Source: Sipunculus nudus (taxonomy: Eukaryota > Annelida > Sipuncula > Golfingiida > Sipunculidae). Taken from it: 64,000 nucleotides of DNA. Location: the NCBI GenBank assembly GCA_026874595.1, contig CM049320.1, positions 22,331,714 through 22,395,713 of the forward strand. Direction: 5' to 3'. The translations under genes were made by a program, and so were the position numbers. Shown piece by piece: positions 23,831 through 37,075 of the stretch; position 1 is the first letter of the stretch, and each line of letters opens with the position of its first letter. The notes under the pieces were generated by a model. It was given only the letters and a program-made list of their open reading frames with translations. It ran no database searches and had not been told where the DNA came from.

Positions 23831-24765
23831 AACATATGTGCTAATTACGTCTATAGTTCTGGTCATCCCTTTTCAAGTGTCAAACTTTTTATCGCTTGGA
23901 GATCTGCTGTAAAACAAAACCGAACTGTCAGCAAAGGGCTATATGGTTCGCATAATTACTAATATTAATAGGGAGATGCATTTTCAAATTAAAATATTTG
24001 ATGTGCGAAAAGAATAGTGGAAGTCTTAATAAAATTTGAAATAAATAATCAAATTACATATCTGATCCCCGAATAGAGTAGAGAAAACCTAACTTTCCGC
24101 GGCCTTTTCATGACCAAGTTCTGGCTAATATTACCCAGGATTAAACGTGTTTATCAGCATGTGACACGAGGGAAAACTGTGTTCACCTTAATCTGCAACC
24201 GCGACCGCATAAAATGATTGTGTTGCTACACCCTTATACCGCGGCGCAACCGCAAAAAGGAATCGTTGCCTAAGATAATTGTCGCATTCGGATTGCTCTT
24301 TGGACAACAGGATTTTGTTCAAATAAATTTTAACTCTTTGAGGGTACATCTCATAAAAAGGAGAGAATTTTTTTGGTCATGTTGATTTTGGGGCACATTT
24401 AGGATATACATAACTATCGTAAAATAGGTAAAACTGGAAAAATCCTGGTATTAATAAATTTTACAAAATGAGTTTTTTTAAAGCGAGTACATAATTAATA
24501 TATGCCCATTGGACTCATTTTACTGAAGTATCTATGTACAGTTTACATTAGTGCACACCTATTATACAGTCGTGTATGACTTAAGGTATATTCGAACTCA
24601 GATCTTGAACTCCATAAAACCCCACCAGACTTATTTTAGATTGAAAAAGGTGGTCCCATAAGGCAAACACTTTAGAGGCCAGTTAATAAAAAAAAAGCTG
24701 GCATTGGAAATCGTGTGACAGAAATCTTACTCTACTTGCATTGAATCTTGAATCAGTGAACTTAC

Positions 24766-24829
24766 CAACATAGGAGTATGAAACCCATAATATCGTGATG
24801 GTAGTAGGAATGAGTTTCCAGGAAAACAT
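24766..24829 (-). CDS. Possible signal-peptide first exon, copy 1
   Basis: The minus-strand ATG opens a 21-residue MFSWKLIPTTITILWVSYSY-type signal sequence, followed by G and a strong GTAAGT donor. The exon ends in phase 1 with a single G, as does the intact secreted gene's first exon (43750-43801). Downstream partner exons on the minus strand are not identified, so the parent gene is unknown. Locus 2 is a possible but unproved partner. Confidence 0.42.
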
Positions 24830-26244
24830 CTTTGTTTCCTGAAGTAACGGTAGATTTCGTGTATGCTGCGTCTCTGTCTGCCCTTGTTGAGTGTGGTTAA
24901 CCCGAAGAGTAAGAGCGCTTGGAATTGTTATAACCATAATAAACAAGCAGTTCTATTCTAGTCGATCCCAGACTGTATGTATATTTAGTAGTTGCTAAGA
25001 AACGACACATGGTTTGTTTAAACCTTTCATTACCGAGTTTATAAAACTGTCATTGTAACTCATCTTTTTGTATACATTAAATATGTTTGCCATATATCGG
25101 GCCATTGTCATATTACTGTAACACGTACCCGATCACAAGCTTTCAGTCAACAGTCTTTTATTTATTGATAACACCTGTGTTAATGACGTTCTTACATTTC
25201 CAGTCATCGTGAAAGTGCTCTATGATAAATATTTGATTTATTTTTTTATGAAACAAAATTGATCTTCATGGTTTGGTATCCAGAAATGACGATTTTTTTT
25301 CCGCAGCTAAACATATGTGCTAATTACGTCTATAGTTCTGGTCATCCCTTTTCAAGTGTCAAACTTTTTATCGCTTGGAGATCTGCTGTAAAACAAAACC
25401 GAACTGTCAGCAAAGGGCTATATGATTCGCATAATTACTAATATTAATAGGGAGATGCATTTTCAAATTAAAATATTTGATGTGCGAAAAGAATAGTGGA
25501 AGTCTTAATAAAATTTGAAATAAATAATCAAATTACATATCTGATCCCCGAATAGAGTAGAGAAAACCTAACTTTCCGCGGCCTTTTCATGACCAAGTTC
25601 TGGCTAATATTACCCAGGATTAAACGTGTTTATCAGCATGTGACACGAGGGAAAACTGTGTTCACCTTAATCTGCAACCGCGACCGCATAAAATGATTGT
25701 GTTGCTACACCCTTATACAGCGGCGCAACCGCAAAAAGGAATCGTTGCCTAAGATAATTGTCGCATTCGGATTGCTCTTTGGACAACAGGATTTTGTTCA
25801 AATAAATTTTAACTCTTTGAGGGTACATCTCATAAAAAGGAGAGAATTTTTTTGGTCATGTTGATTTTGGGGCACATTGAGGATATACATAACTATCGTA
25901 AAATAGGTAAAACTGGAAAAATCCTGGTATTAATAAATTTTACAAAATGAGTTTTTTTTAAGCGAGTATATGATTAATATATGCCCATTGGACTCATTTT
26001 ACTGAAGTATCTATGTACAGTTTACATTAGTGCACACCTATTATACAGTCGTGTATGACTTAAGGTATATTCGAACTCAGATCTTGAACTCCATAAAACC
26101 CCACCAGACTTATTTTAGATTGAAAAAGGTGGTCCCATAAGGCAAACACTTTAGAGGCCAGTTAATAAAAAAAAAGCTGGCATTGGAAATCGTGTGACAG
26201 AAATCTTACTCTACTTGCATTGAATCTTGAATCAGTGAACTTAC

Positions 26245-26308
26245 CAACATAGGAGTATGAAACCCATAATATCGTGATGGTAGTAGGAATGAGTTTCCAG
26301 GAAAACAT
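26245..26308 (-). CDS. Possible signal-peptide first exon, copy 2
   Basis: This is the second copy of the same 64-nt exon, unchanged in sequence and donor, within copy 2 of the 1479-base duplication. Two alternative first exons, or one functional and one passenger copy, are both possible. Confidence 0.4.
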
Positions 26309-27040
26309 CTTTGTTTCCTGAAGTAACGGTAGATTTCGTGTATGCTGCGTCTCTGTCTGCCCTTGTTGAGTGTGGTTAACCCGAAGAGTAAGAGCGCTTG
26401 GAATTGTTATAACCATAATAAACAAGCAGTTCTATTCTAGTCGATCCCAGACTGTATGTATATTTAGTAGTTGCTAAGAAACGACACATGGTTTGTTTAA
26501 ACCTTTCATTACCGAATTTATAAAACTGTCATTGTAACTCATCTTTTTGTATACATTAAATATGTTTGCCATATATCGGGCCATTGTCATATTACTGTAA
26601 CACGTACCCGATCACAAGCTTTCAGTCAACAGTCTTTTATTTATTGATAACACCTGTGTTAATGACGTTCTTACATTTCCAGTCATCGTGAAAGTGCTCT
26701 ATGATAAATATTTGATTTATTTTTGTATGAAACAAAATTGATCTTCATGGTTTGGTATCCAGAAATGACGATTTTTTTTCCGCAGCTAAACATATTTAAC
26801 ATGTATATGTGAAAATACCACAAATAGAGCTTGTCACGGGAACATACAAAAACTTGTTGTTACACTGCCAGGGGCATTTATTTATTCATAGGATGTATCG
26901 TTGAGATATTCTCCATGTAAAACTATAAAAATAACGTCCATGGTATTGAAGTCTAGATGTTGTTGTCACACCAACGATAGAATGGACTTTCCGGGTTCTT
27001 TTAAACTGTGAAGTCAATTGGTTGAAGCTCGTACATACAC

Positions 27041-27399
27041 TCACAGGATGCAAAAGACCTGTGTCACATAAATACCAAAAAAAAATGTAATAAAATAGAC
27101 TGACAGTTCTTCGGAGAGGCGTTCCACGCGCAAGGGAAAATAGTCCATAGAGTCCATATGATTTTTACAAATTATATAATATACAAATTCCCAAAGTCCA
27201 GGTTCATCCTGACACTCGTCGTAAGCACTAATAACAGGCACCTTGGCACCTAGGCTGTTGGTCACATGATGGTCTTGCACGTAACTTAGGTATGTTCTCC
27301 TCGAGACACTGTACACACGACGCACAAGCACTTCCAGCGGCAAACCAAACACTGCCTTGACACAATCTCTACTCCTGACGTACTCTCTTCTCTGAATCA
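27041..27399 (-). CDS. Unrecognised coding exon candidate
   Basis: A minus-strand acceptor CTATCTTTCAG precedes an open frame of about 119 codons with mixed, non-repetitive composition: CVKAVFGLPLEVLVRRVYS, SRRTYLSYVQDHHV and YDECQDEPGLWEFVYYI. The 3' end turns hydrophobic (FITFFFGIYV), so the real exon may end at an internal GT. I do not recognise the family. It is one of the more protein-like single frames in the window outside the secreted family. Confidence 0.4.
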
Positions 27400-27837
27400 C
27401 TGAAAGATAGTCACACGGCCTTCCCTCATAAATATCTTTCAGACAATGTCCTTATATAATATAGTATGGCGATCAAGACCTAGAAGAACAATTCGCACGG
27501 ACTTATGATTTTACGGAAACCAACATCAAATAACACACCTGAGTTTCCCCACAATAATATCGATACATGATACTGCATACTAATACAACAAATGACAATA
27601 AGAATCAACTGGTTATTCTATCCTTACTTGAATGTGCAATACCATAATAAAACATAAATAAGTCACTGTCCTCTGATGCCACGCGTCACAAACAAGATGC
27701 TTACATGCACATATAATTAATTAGTTAACTTGAAGTATCAGTTCGCTTGAAGTCTAAATACCAGTTTGGCCGAGCTGATGTTATGACGTAAAGATCGCTT
27801 TACACAACTATCAGGAAAACAGTTAGAGCTTTATTAG

Positions 27838-28030
27838 GGGTGACTGTGGTCCCGGGGTAGGGCAGAAGCCTCAAAGCCGGAAGATCGTGAGCTCAAATCT
27901 AAGCCGAGGCAGTGATATTACTGGTCCAGGGTAAGCGCCGTGGCCCGCGGCCGTGTTTTACTCACCAATGAGCGCTTTACTCATTGGCATGACCCAGCAA
28001 TAGGGGAGATCGCACATATAGAGACCACAG
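27838..28030 (+). mobile_element. SINE, copy 1
   Basis: A tRNA-like head (GATCGTGAGCTCAAATCT in box B position) is followed by CCAGGGTAAGC, GCGGCCGTGTTTTACTC and TGACCCAGCAAT. The same order occurs inverted at 57215-57450, which defines a family. The conserved tail (GGCCGTGTTT to GACCCAGCAAT) may be a shared SINE domain. Confidence 0.7.
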
Positions 28031-28200
28031 TGCAATTGTTTGCTATCCTGCTAAACACTAGGATATAAAATGAGTCGTCATGTAGTGTCAAACCGAAAAT
28101 ACATTCTACGGATGTACAAAATTAGTTGAGCTAGATTAAATGCGGAGGCGTTTACCTCAAAGAACAACAAAACAAAAAATATACAGGGGTGGGGGGGGGG

Positions 28201-29320
28201 GGGTTCAGGCTTTCCCCTTGGGGAGGGGGGGGGATGTTTTACCGAAGGACTGATGCCCTGCATGTAGTCGACATCTACCAGCAAGGGGTAAGTGTAACCT
28301 TTAAAAAAAATGGGAAAACCACTACAAACAAGAATTATGTAATTTTTGGCATAATGGAGACGTTGACAACCCTCCAACCCCAATCTACCTCCTGCAAACA
28401 TCTAAATTAAGGTAGCTCAACTAAGGTAGCTAGATTTCAGTTTCTAGATCATCTATGCTTGTCCATTTGTTGGTCCAATAAAAAGACATGGTTGGCATAT
28501 GATTTCACGCCCTATAACTGTATCATTAGAGCAACTCAGTGCTTTGCATGTTATTATAATTATTTTTTGCATTGAAACGGGTATATCGATTTTAGGAGTA
28601 GTTTATAGTAATGTATATTTGAGGCCCATCGGTACCTGGAGAGGTTTTGCAACTACTGTTCACAGTCATATGGTTCACAGTTATTCTCGTACCTGAAACG
28701 GAGTTGTAAAAATACGTTATACAGCACAAGGCAGCACTGTTATTTTGTTACAATGTGGGTTCAGGCTTTCCCCTTGGGGAGGGGTGGGGTGGGGGGAATG
28801 TTTTACCGAAGGACTGATGCCCTGCATGTAGTCGACATCTACCAGCAAGGGGTAAGTGTAACCTTAAAAAAAATGGGAAAACCACTACAAACAAGAATTA
28901 TGTAATTTTTGGCATAATGGAGACGTTGACAACCCTCCAACCCCAATCTACCTCCTGCAAACATCTAAATTAAGGTAGCTCAACTAAGGTAGCTAGATTT
29001 CAGTTTCTAGATCATCTATGCTTGTCCATTTGTTGGTCCAATAAAAAGACATGGTTGGCATATGATTTCACGCCCTATAACTGTATCATTAGAGCAACTC
29101 AGTGCTTTGCATGTTATTATAATTATTTTTTGCATTGAAACGGGTATATCGATTTTAGGAATAGTTTATAGTAATGTATATTTGAGGCCCATCGGTACCT
29201 GGAGAGGTTTTGCAACTACTGTTCACAGTCATATGGTTCACAGTTATTCTCGTACCTGAAACGGAGTTGTAAAAATACGTTATACAGCACAAGGCAGCAC
29301 TGTTATTTTGTTACAATGTG
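28201..29320. repeat. Tandem duplication, two copies of about 560 bases
   Basis: Copy 1 (28201-28757) and copy 2 (28758-29320) begin GGTTCAGGCTTTCCCCTTGG and end GTTATTTTGTTACAATGTG. They differ mainly in the G-rich tract near the start and one G/A. A 65-codon open frame (MISRPITVSLEQL...) occurs in both copies but shows no known domain. Confidence 0.9.
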
Positions 29321-29521
29321 TGGGCAAATATTATATACTCGTCATATGGAAAGTGTGCAATCCGAAATGCATGGTCTTAATGGTTGGTAGAACTCTTCTA
29401 CAAATTCAGACGCCTCTTATTTGAACAAGCATACATTCTTACATATATATATGTGTGTATGTATATAAATATAAATAAAACTAGTATAGCCATGTTAATC
29501 TGTAGTATAAATATAGAGTGT

Positions 29522-29584
29522 AAAGAGTGTTGCCTTTTAGATAGACTAAAATCAAGGCACTCTATCTAAAAGGTGCCACTCTTT
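29522..29584 (+). ncRNA. Small hairpin, pre-miRNA-like candidate
   Basis: Arms of 23 bases, AAAGAGTGTTGCCTTTTAGATAG and its near complement (29562-29584), pair with only two or three mismatches around a 17-base loop. Size, loop and bulge position suit a small-RNA precursor. A short inverted-repeat transposon remnant is an equally good explanation. No expression evidence. Confidence 0.35.
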
Positions 29585-29599
29585 CTTTTTGCCTACATT

Positions 29600-31090
29600 T
29601 CTACCACAGACTAACACGGCTGTGCCACTTGTAAATATATACATATTCCTGGTTCAACCAGATACATTTCAGCAGTACAATGTATTGTGTTTTTCCCATT
29701 TTTTAGCATAATCTTCAAAATTAAAGTTACATGGATTTCAATATGTGCATTTACAAACTCGGCCTCTTATGCATCGACACTTGGCATAACCAACCCCTTC
29801 TGATAAATGGACATGTATAATATTAAAATACAGGCTTAATCAGTTAACATGTGATACTTATAGTGTGAAGATCGATACAATAAATGTAACATCAATAATT
29901 GAATAACTACATTTATTGGATACACTCTTCGTCAATAAACAATAACACAAGCTTGTGAATTTGCTCAGAAACACGAGTTCTGATAACACACTTCGCAAAT
30001 GTCCTTTCCTGTCGGACTGCCTTGATAATTTGAGACAAATGCCACAGTTTTCTTGGCACATTGTCGTTCCTCAGCAAAACAATTTCTTCAAATATAAGGT
30101 CCATGGTAGACTAACTTAATTTCTGTCCATGTAAAGTAAACATGGATCCGTTTCGCCATATATAAATGGAATTAATTGGCTAAATACTAAATCCATTACC
30201 AACGTTCTCGAGGTAAACATCTCCTAGCTTTAACTGTTCCGAGGATGGTATGGCAACTGATTTGAGGTAAAGTTTTGAAAATACCAACACACAACTAGTC
30301 TTATTTAAAAGGTTTTAACCATTTACATCAACTGATTAGAGGTTAGGGTGATGTTTTGTGTGCACGCACTCAAGTGATCTGAGTAACTTGAAACTCTTAT
30401 AAATTTTTTAAAATGTTTTAGTAAACAATTTTTGGCTTTTGAAATGGAAGATTTAGGATTTCGATTATTGCACGTTTTTTTAGAGAGAGGTGGGAACTAT
30501 TTAACTATTTATTTTGGGAAAATAAAGTTACTAAGAAATTTTGGATGGTTTGAAGACTTGCTTCACTGACCAGCTAATAGAGTTAAGAGTTGAGACGTTA
30601 GGGGTATTTTATGGCGCCAAAGTTGAATGTGATATGTTTAATGTAATTTTGATAGAGGCTAAAAGATAAATTGACCAAAGGAGAAGTACAACTCAGAAGC
30701 GAAATATACATGGATTTTATTCATTTTTATATAAATTTGTTAGCACTGAATGTTAAATAGCAGAAAGGAATAAGAAATTGGAATTTTTAAGGAAACGATA
30801 GGTCACAGTATCTCTTAAATCATGAAAAATTTAAGGGGGGGGGGTATTATTATTTTCTTACATATGCTTTGTTATCTCAAAGACAGTTTTTATGAACTTA
30901 GAATTGTCCATAAATGATTCGTCTTTATTTGTATTGTTTCTGTTTGTACTATAATATGTTATGTTTATATTTATTATTATTTTGTGAAGTGAATAACAAA
31001 TATATATAAAGGAAAACTTGACGCTCTAGTCACTGGACTCAAGTTAACGATTGTTTTCCCTTTTACAAAGCAGAGACCTGAAGGATCAAG
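29600..31090. other. Intergenic, nothing recognised
   Basis: AT-rich sequence. A palindromic CACAG ... CTGTG stretch lies near 29607-29626. Two overlapping minus-strand frames near 29858-30104 show no domain. Confidence 0.4.
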
Positions 31091-31099
31091 AATCCAACC

Positions 31100-34000
31100 G
31101 GTTGCTAGATTCTCTGAACAGAAGCGACAGCATTTTTCTTACACTTCACCCGCCTTTCCAAATCTCCTCCCATATGACTAGCCGCAGGTGGATTGAGAGT
31201 CAATTTGATGAATTGCTTTAGTAACCGATGTCTGAGAGAAAATTTATCCATAGCCATGATACTTCCTGACGCGGATCACCTTGACAGCTTTCCTTCTGGA
31301 AATGGGGCGTCTGAGGACATTGCGCCACATCGTTTTACTTCTCTTTAATACTCTTGAATACAGAAGGGTCCGATGAAGCCAGCTCGAGTAAAGTCAACTT
31401 CCATTGATCACTTGTTGGTACTTTTCTTTAATCCTGGAAACAGTTCACTAGTCTGTATTTCTTTTTCACGCTCTGTTTGTAGGAATTGGTTGTAGTACTG
31501 CTTTGATGTTGCTGATTAATTTGGCAAAGTGAAATCCGAATGCTCAACAAGCAGAGCACTGGTTATTGATCAATTTGACAGCCTCATGTACACTAGTAAT
31601 ATATTTTAGACAGTCGTCTATATAAAAGTTCCTGTTGATGGTGCGAGTGACCCGTGGTTGTATTTCATTATCGTACGTAATTCTCTCAGTATTCACCTGC
31701 CTCCCCACGATGGGAGATATGACTAGCCACAGGTTGATCGAAAGTCTATGGGATACTGAGAGGAGAAAGGACACCGAACAGGTGGACCTACATCTGGTGC
31801 CCGTGTATGCCTGCAGCAAGACTATACCTGGTCACCACAGAAAGCGCAGAAAATTACGCACTGATCAGATGGAAAACGCACTTGGTGAAATAGCTTTAAC
31901 ATCGCCTATAAATGCTATCTCTTCTTCTCTGAATCTGATAAGAACCCCTATCAAAGAATTTGTCAGATCAGGACCTGGAATTAGTTTTTCGTTTCGTGAT
32001 GTTCCTTCTTATTGAGCATTGCATTCAAAGACTATACTGATTTTGTTTGCCTTTTTCAGGGTTAAACATCATTGTGTACCAAACCTTTCCTGCTTCTGTA
32101 GATTAAGATTTCTCCTAAATCTTTGGCCACAGCTATTGTCTAAGAACGCATGTACAAAATTGATTGAGTCATTTCGATATCTGGCATCACGCAACATTTT
32201 CTTCTTTTGCCACTTGGCGCGCTTAAACTAATATCTGTACCGATGCCACAGAGCTTCGTTCTAAGATCATCTGTTATAAAGCATTCGCTAATGCCACTGT
32301 CATAGAATGCATAAGTTAAGACAACTAGGTCGCTTCCTTTTTGTCCAACTTTGACAGTTAATACTGCATGCAACACAATGGAACCATCACCAATGCACGG
32401 CACCTACCTGTCTGAAACATCTGTCTCCACATTTGTTATTTAGCCAAATCACTGTTGTATGCGCTTTGTTTCCTTGAGATGAATCATCATCTAGAGCTGC
32501 GGGATGTCTTTTCACAAAATTCCTACATGTACGTGAAATGTACTATCCATAACAACCACAGCACACCCGATTTTCTGTCAGAGAGGCCGGTCTATCGTTT
32601 GGGTCTTTCTTAAGAAATGCTTTTTGTTGTCAAGGTCATGTGATTTCCTGTACAGATGATAGTACTCTCCCGAGGCAGCGGAAATCTTGCGCTTCTAAAG
32701 AAGCAACTGATATTCACGCTGCCAGCTTGGACCGTTTATGATATATTTAGACACCAGATGGCGGTTTGTTGTCCACTGAAATAAACGTGCGTATGATGTG
32801 ACAAGCAGCCAATCAGATGCCAATAAACAAACACTCGACAGGCATCCTGGCTCCGCCCATTGCCGCGCTTCACGCGCCGTTTGATGAGTTTCCAGTCGAA
32901 TTTAAATTGCTCCTTCTGCATTCTCGCATCATCGACCGATTCGATTATGACATTATGACTGTGTTAGCGTACCCATGTATCTGTTGTCTGCAGAACTGAA
33001 ACCAGCCAGCGAGGTTTGCACGCAGCCTTTGTTGTTACGTTTCGTTTGAATTACAGCTCACCGGCCGAGCATCCTATGTGCCCATGGCCCTAAGAAAACC
33101 ACGTCAGGGGCAATTCTCTCTGAGCCTGTGGCCTGCTTAGACGGTTATGCTGGGGGATGAGCTGTCACTCAGTAAGAAATGAATATGATTGGCTCCGTGT
33201 ATTACTCGCTTGGCTTTGTCTTCCAGCACAAAGTTTCATCTGATTGGACAAAAGTACAGTGCTCCCCTCTGGTGTTGCAAAGCAGGATACGAGGTCATAA
33301 CAAACAGCGCCTTACAATATAGGAAGTAGCCCTATAGGTAAAGCGCTGTGTAAAGAGCGTAAGATGATAGGAACATCTGTTGCAGTGGCCCGTCCAAGGT
33401 TGCTGGTTCCCTCCGGGTTCTCCGGCTTCTTCAAACTCTCTGATAACGATCTAACTATACCAACTCAATCTTTGTCGTTGCTGAGGGAGCTAATGCGGGC
33501 CCAATTTTCACTTTAACGTGTGACTGGCTCGAGCGCCGACTTCACTTTCAGTCAATCAGTCCTGTTGTAGTTGTTGCTCTACATTAAAGCGCCTATATAA
33601 CCCGGGTTAACTTCACTTGTTAAACAAACTGTTTTCGGTTAGAGGCACTGTATGTTCTTTATGTATTATTCTTTTATAACGCATCCTTGCTGAATATCGG
33701 GTCTTAGCAGCTTCTGCGGCCTGCTGGACAAACCTGACAAGATACTGAAAGAATGTGTAATCTCCTAAGATTTGTCATCTTGTCACAGCACTTGATTTGC
33801 AAATATGCAAGAAGTTTCCATATAACAGTCAGGATATAAGGTGAGTAATTCAAAACATCAATATGAGATCAAATTGACATGGCATGAAGATAATTTACCA
33901 AGAAGTATGCGAGATGTTTAAGAGAAGAGCTATCATCATACCTGATTACAAGCCACTTCAGAAGTTTGTTGACATACGCCATATAAATCTTATATTGGTC

Positions 34001-34660
34001 ACCATATTCTCTCTGAAGTAATGATCTCCCTTTCTGGTAACAAACACTAGGTTCCGTTTGCATCATAATCGGAATGCTGGTCAAGAAAATACTGTTTATC
34101 GGCACTGTTGAATGTTCCTAAAGCAGATCTTGCATCAAATGTCATCATAAAAGTGTTGTATTCCATAACATCACCTGTAAACCTGGTAGCTTCTAGTTGA
34201 GCTAATGCCATTTTCTGTAACCAGATGCTGATAAGTTGCCATTTACAGTTGTTTCTGATCATTATTTATATCTCTTATGTGCTGCTGTGGGCTACTAGCA
34301 TGTTCAGTTAGGGAATTACATGACAGATCAGCACCAAAGAAATCTGGATTGAAAGTCTGGCAGTTAGAACAAGGGTTTCCATATATGGTTTCCTGTCAGC
34401 TTTATATGGAACGACATTTACAGTCGCAGTAAGAGATATACTATAGTTCCTTCATGGACCATCTTCCGGCTCTATTTTAGTAAGTGTCAGCGCTCGTAGG
34501 ACTTGAAACGTGGATGCTGATCATAATACTGCTTAATCTCAGCTTGTTCCGCTTCAGCGTATACTTTCTCTCTAGCTTGTGTCTTGGCTATCTCTATGCC
34601 AGAATCAAGCTTTCTATTCTTTTAATTGCTTAATTGAGCAGGATTTTCATATCAAGCTCG
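31100..34660 (-). mobile_element. Decayed BEL/Pao LTR retrotransposon body
   Basis: Broken minus-strand frames follow BEL/Pao order. Near 34490-34625 is a charged gag-like helix (AKTQAREKVYAEAEQAEIK). At 33869-34262 are gag segments (FTGDVMEYNTFMMTF; EYGDQYKIYMAYVNK). At 32140-32403 is a retroviral-type protease with YDSG. At about 31547-31627 is a reverse-transcriptase block with FYIDDCLK. Frameshifts and stops separate all parts, no integrase or LTR pair was found, and non-element DNA splits gag from protease. It is an old, inactive copy. Confidence 0.75.
33310..33605 (+). mobile_element. Possible SINE nested in the BEL/Pao remnant
   Basis: The block has a box-B-like GTTGCTGGTTCCCTCC, a GTTGTAGTTGTTGCTCTAC stretch and the tail ATTAAAGCGCCTATATAA, typical of a SINE 3' end. 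It lies between gag and protease remnants, consistent with insertion into the older element. Boundaries are approximate. Confidence 0.4.
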
Positions 34661-34664
34661 GAAA

Positions 34665-35655
34665 CAGAATGACAAAGTATTTGTTTTCTTCCCACTCTCT
34701 CTTCATATCTGTTTCTTTGTTTGTTTTAATGATTCATTTCCCTTCTATAGACTTATAATTTGCAGGCAAAAGGGTCTATATGGCGGACAGAAAGTGAAAG
34801 TGTTTTGTGTTGTGATTCGAATAAACTTGAAAAATGATACTTAACTGATACAGGAGTAGATGGCCTGGCAACTGGCATATTAAAATAACATAGATGACGA
34901 TTAAAGCCTTGAACAATTCAACAGTCAACATTTCTAAAATACAAATAATATAACACAACGACAAGTGATTCTAAAACAAATATACCGGTTACAAAAATAC
35001 AACTGTCCATGACCAACAAATAAAACAATAATCATTGCGATCCATTATTTTTTTTTTTTTAATTGTGATATTGAATATTTGTATCAAAATATTCTGCTAG
35101 CACAACCAGGCCCGTAACTCGGAGAATATAGATCGCGTTGCTAAGGACATTTCTATACACTCCCTTGATGTTTCTAGGTCTATCTATCATGATTTGTGCC
35201 GAGTTAACAGAGCGAGCTAGCACGGCTTAGCAAAAGAGAGAGAGAGACAGAGAGAGAGATAGAGAGAGAGAGAGATTTCAGAACGCAATCCTTCGCGTTT
35301 ATATGGTACACTGACCATTGATAGTATGTCAGTCTCGTTGCTCTCTTTATTACAACCTTCTGCTGACTATGAAACATTAATACGTTGGAAAAATACGTCA
35401 CCCTGAATCGATTTCGTACATTGTGTATATTTTTTAAACCTTCCAAAGTGAAAGAATGTTTCATAATTGCTAAGGTTTATTTTATGGATATCTGTTTCTT
35501 GTGATTATTTGAAATATACATTTGTAAGATAAATTATCTACTTTCCAGATAACCTGACTTTTTCAAGGAAGACTTGAAAACAAAGAACGCATAATTTGCC
35601 CTTGACCTATGAATATGATTGTTTCTAAATTATAGATAACCATGCATTTATACAT

Positions 35656-35701
<46 letters not shown>

Positions 35702-36943
35702 AATATATATACAGGACTTTCAATAGGGCATTTTTTGGAGGATATGGGACTCCCGGGTCAACATTTTGGAGAGTCCAAAGTAAATTTGGAGGATCCAGAG
35801 GTCCGGGGCCCTAGCTGAGGTGTCTGCATCAAATTAGAAAAATATTTTTTACACATTTTAAAATTTCAATTCTGAAATAAAAAAAAATTAAATTAAAAAA
35901 ATAAAAATAAAATCATGAATGGTAAACTGTTATGAGACGAAAATTATTCGAAGCATCTATTCTAATGTAAATTTTAATAGGCACATTTTACATTTTACCT
36001 TTTATTTATGAATCTTTACTGGAATAGGTATAACAATTATGAGTCCACTGTATTGACATTATCCTCATAAAATCGGTTAAATGTATTGAGACCACATAAT
36101 AATATTATACGGTTTGGTATAGCAAATTGTTACGTAAGCCTATTTTTGTATTAGATTTAGTTAATTATCAGATTATATTATTGTTATTTGTAGCTTCGAC
36201 TGCGCAGTTTGACTTGCCCAGGATGTGTGTTTTAGATTATTCTTTGACCTGGACAAACAAGCAAGCCTCTTTGATGTGGCAAGATAAGTTCGTCGAAGAT
36301 CGTGAGTTAATTTTTTAAGTCTCAGGCAAATAATTAGGTCTTACGGCTTTGCCCAAGTGGGCCGGGCGCTGTATTTACACACAACGGCTTGGGTAATGCT
36401 CGCTTGTCAGCCAGTGTGACGGAGCCCGCTTTGATCTTGAGGTAGTGCAACCTGAAACCCCGGCGAGACCAGGGCCGGGGTCACGGGTCGTTGACGCGTG
36501 TTCCTGAATGCTATAGATATATACATGATGACCTAATTTGATGCCAGCGCATTCACCGACGAGACATATTTGTGTCTTTTCAGAATATTTCATGGCCTTC
36601 ACAAAGACATCAACAGTGGAAAGACAGGAGACACCAGACTAAGACGGTATCAGACAAATAATGTACAAAATCATGATTTTAAACTACCTTTAGGCAAACC
36701 AGAGAATTAAAATATAGGGCCTTACCTATTTGATGTGTCAAAGAGATAGAAAGAAATGCATGCACTATCGATTTGTTCCTCTTGGTTTTCATTAGCGCTT
36801 CATCTAGCTATGACAGAGGGAAACCGAATTTTTAATAAAAACATGGAAAAATGACTGCATAATTTATTGCAGGAGTGATGCGGGCTCGGTTCATGGGAGA
36901 GGATTTACGCAGATCAATACCTTTGTTCTCGGTATATATCGAT

Positions 36944-37005
<62 letters not shown>

Positions 37006-37070
37006 CTACCAATTACTACCTAAATTAAGGTAAGTGATCTGTAATTTGTGTGCAGGATATGTTTATATGT
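34665..37070. other. Intergenic with microsatellites
   Basis: A GA run at 35235-35276 and TA runs at 35661-35698 and 36949-36999. A GC-richer block at 36345-36500 may be an old repeat. No gene is supported. Confidence 0.5.
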
Positions 37071-37075
37071 ATATA

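Larger units (their letters stand above)
23833..26790. repeat. Tandem duplication, two copies of 1479 bases
   Basis: Copy 1 (23833-25311) and copy 2 (25312-26790) are nearly identical. I counted only about half a dozen differences, for example TATGGTTCGC against TATGATTCGC and CCGCGG against CAGCGG. The head-to-tail junction is at the CAGCTAAACATAT sequence. The low divergence implies a recent event, or an assembly duplication. Confidence 0.9.
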
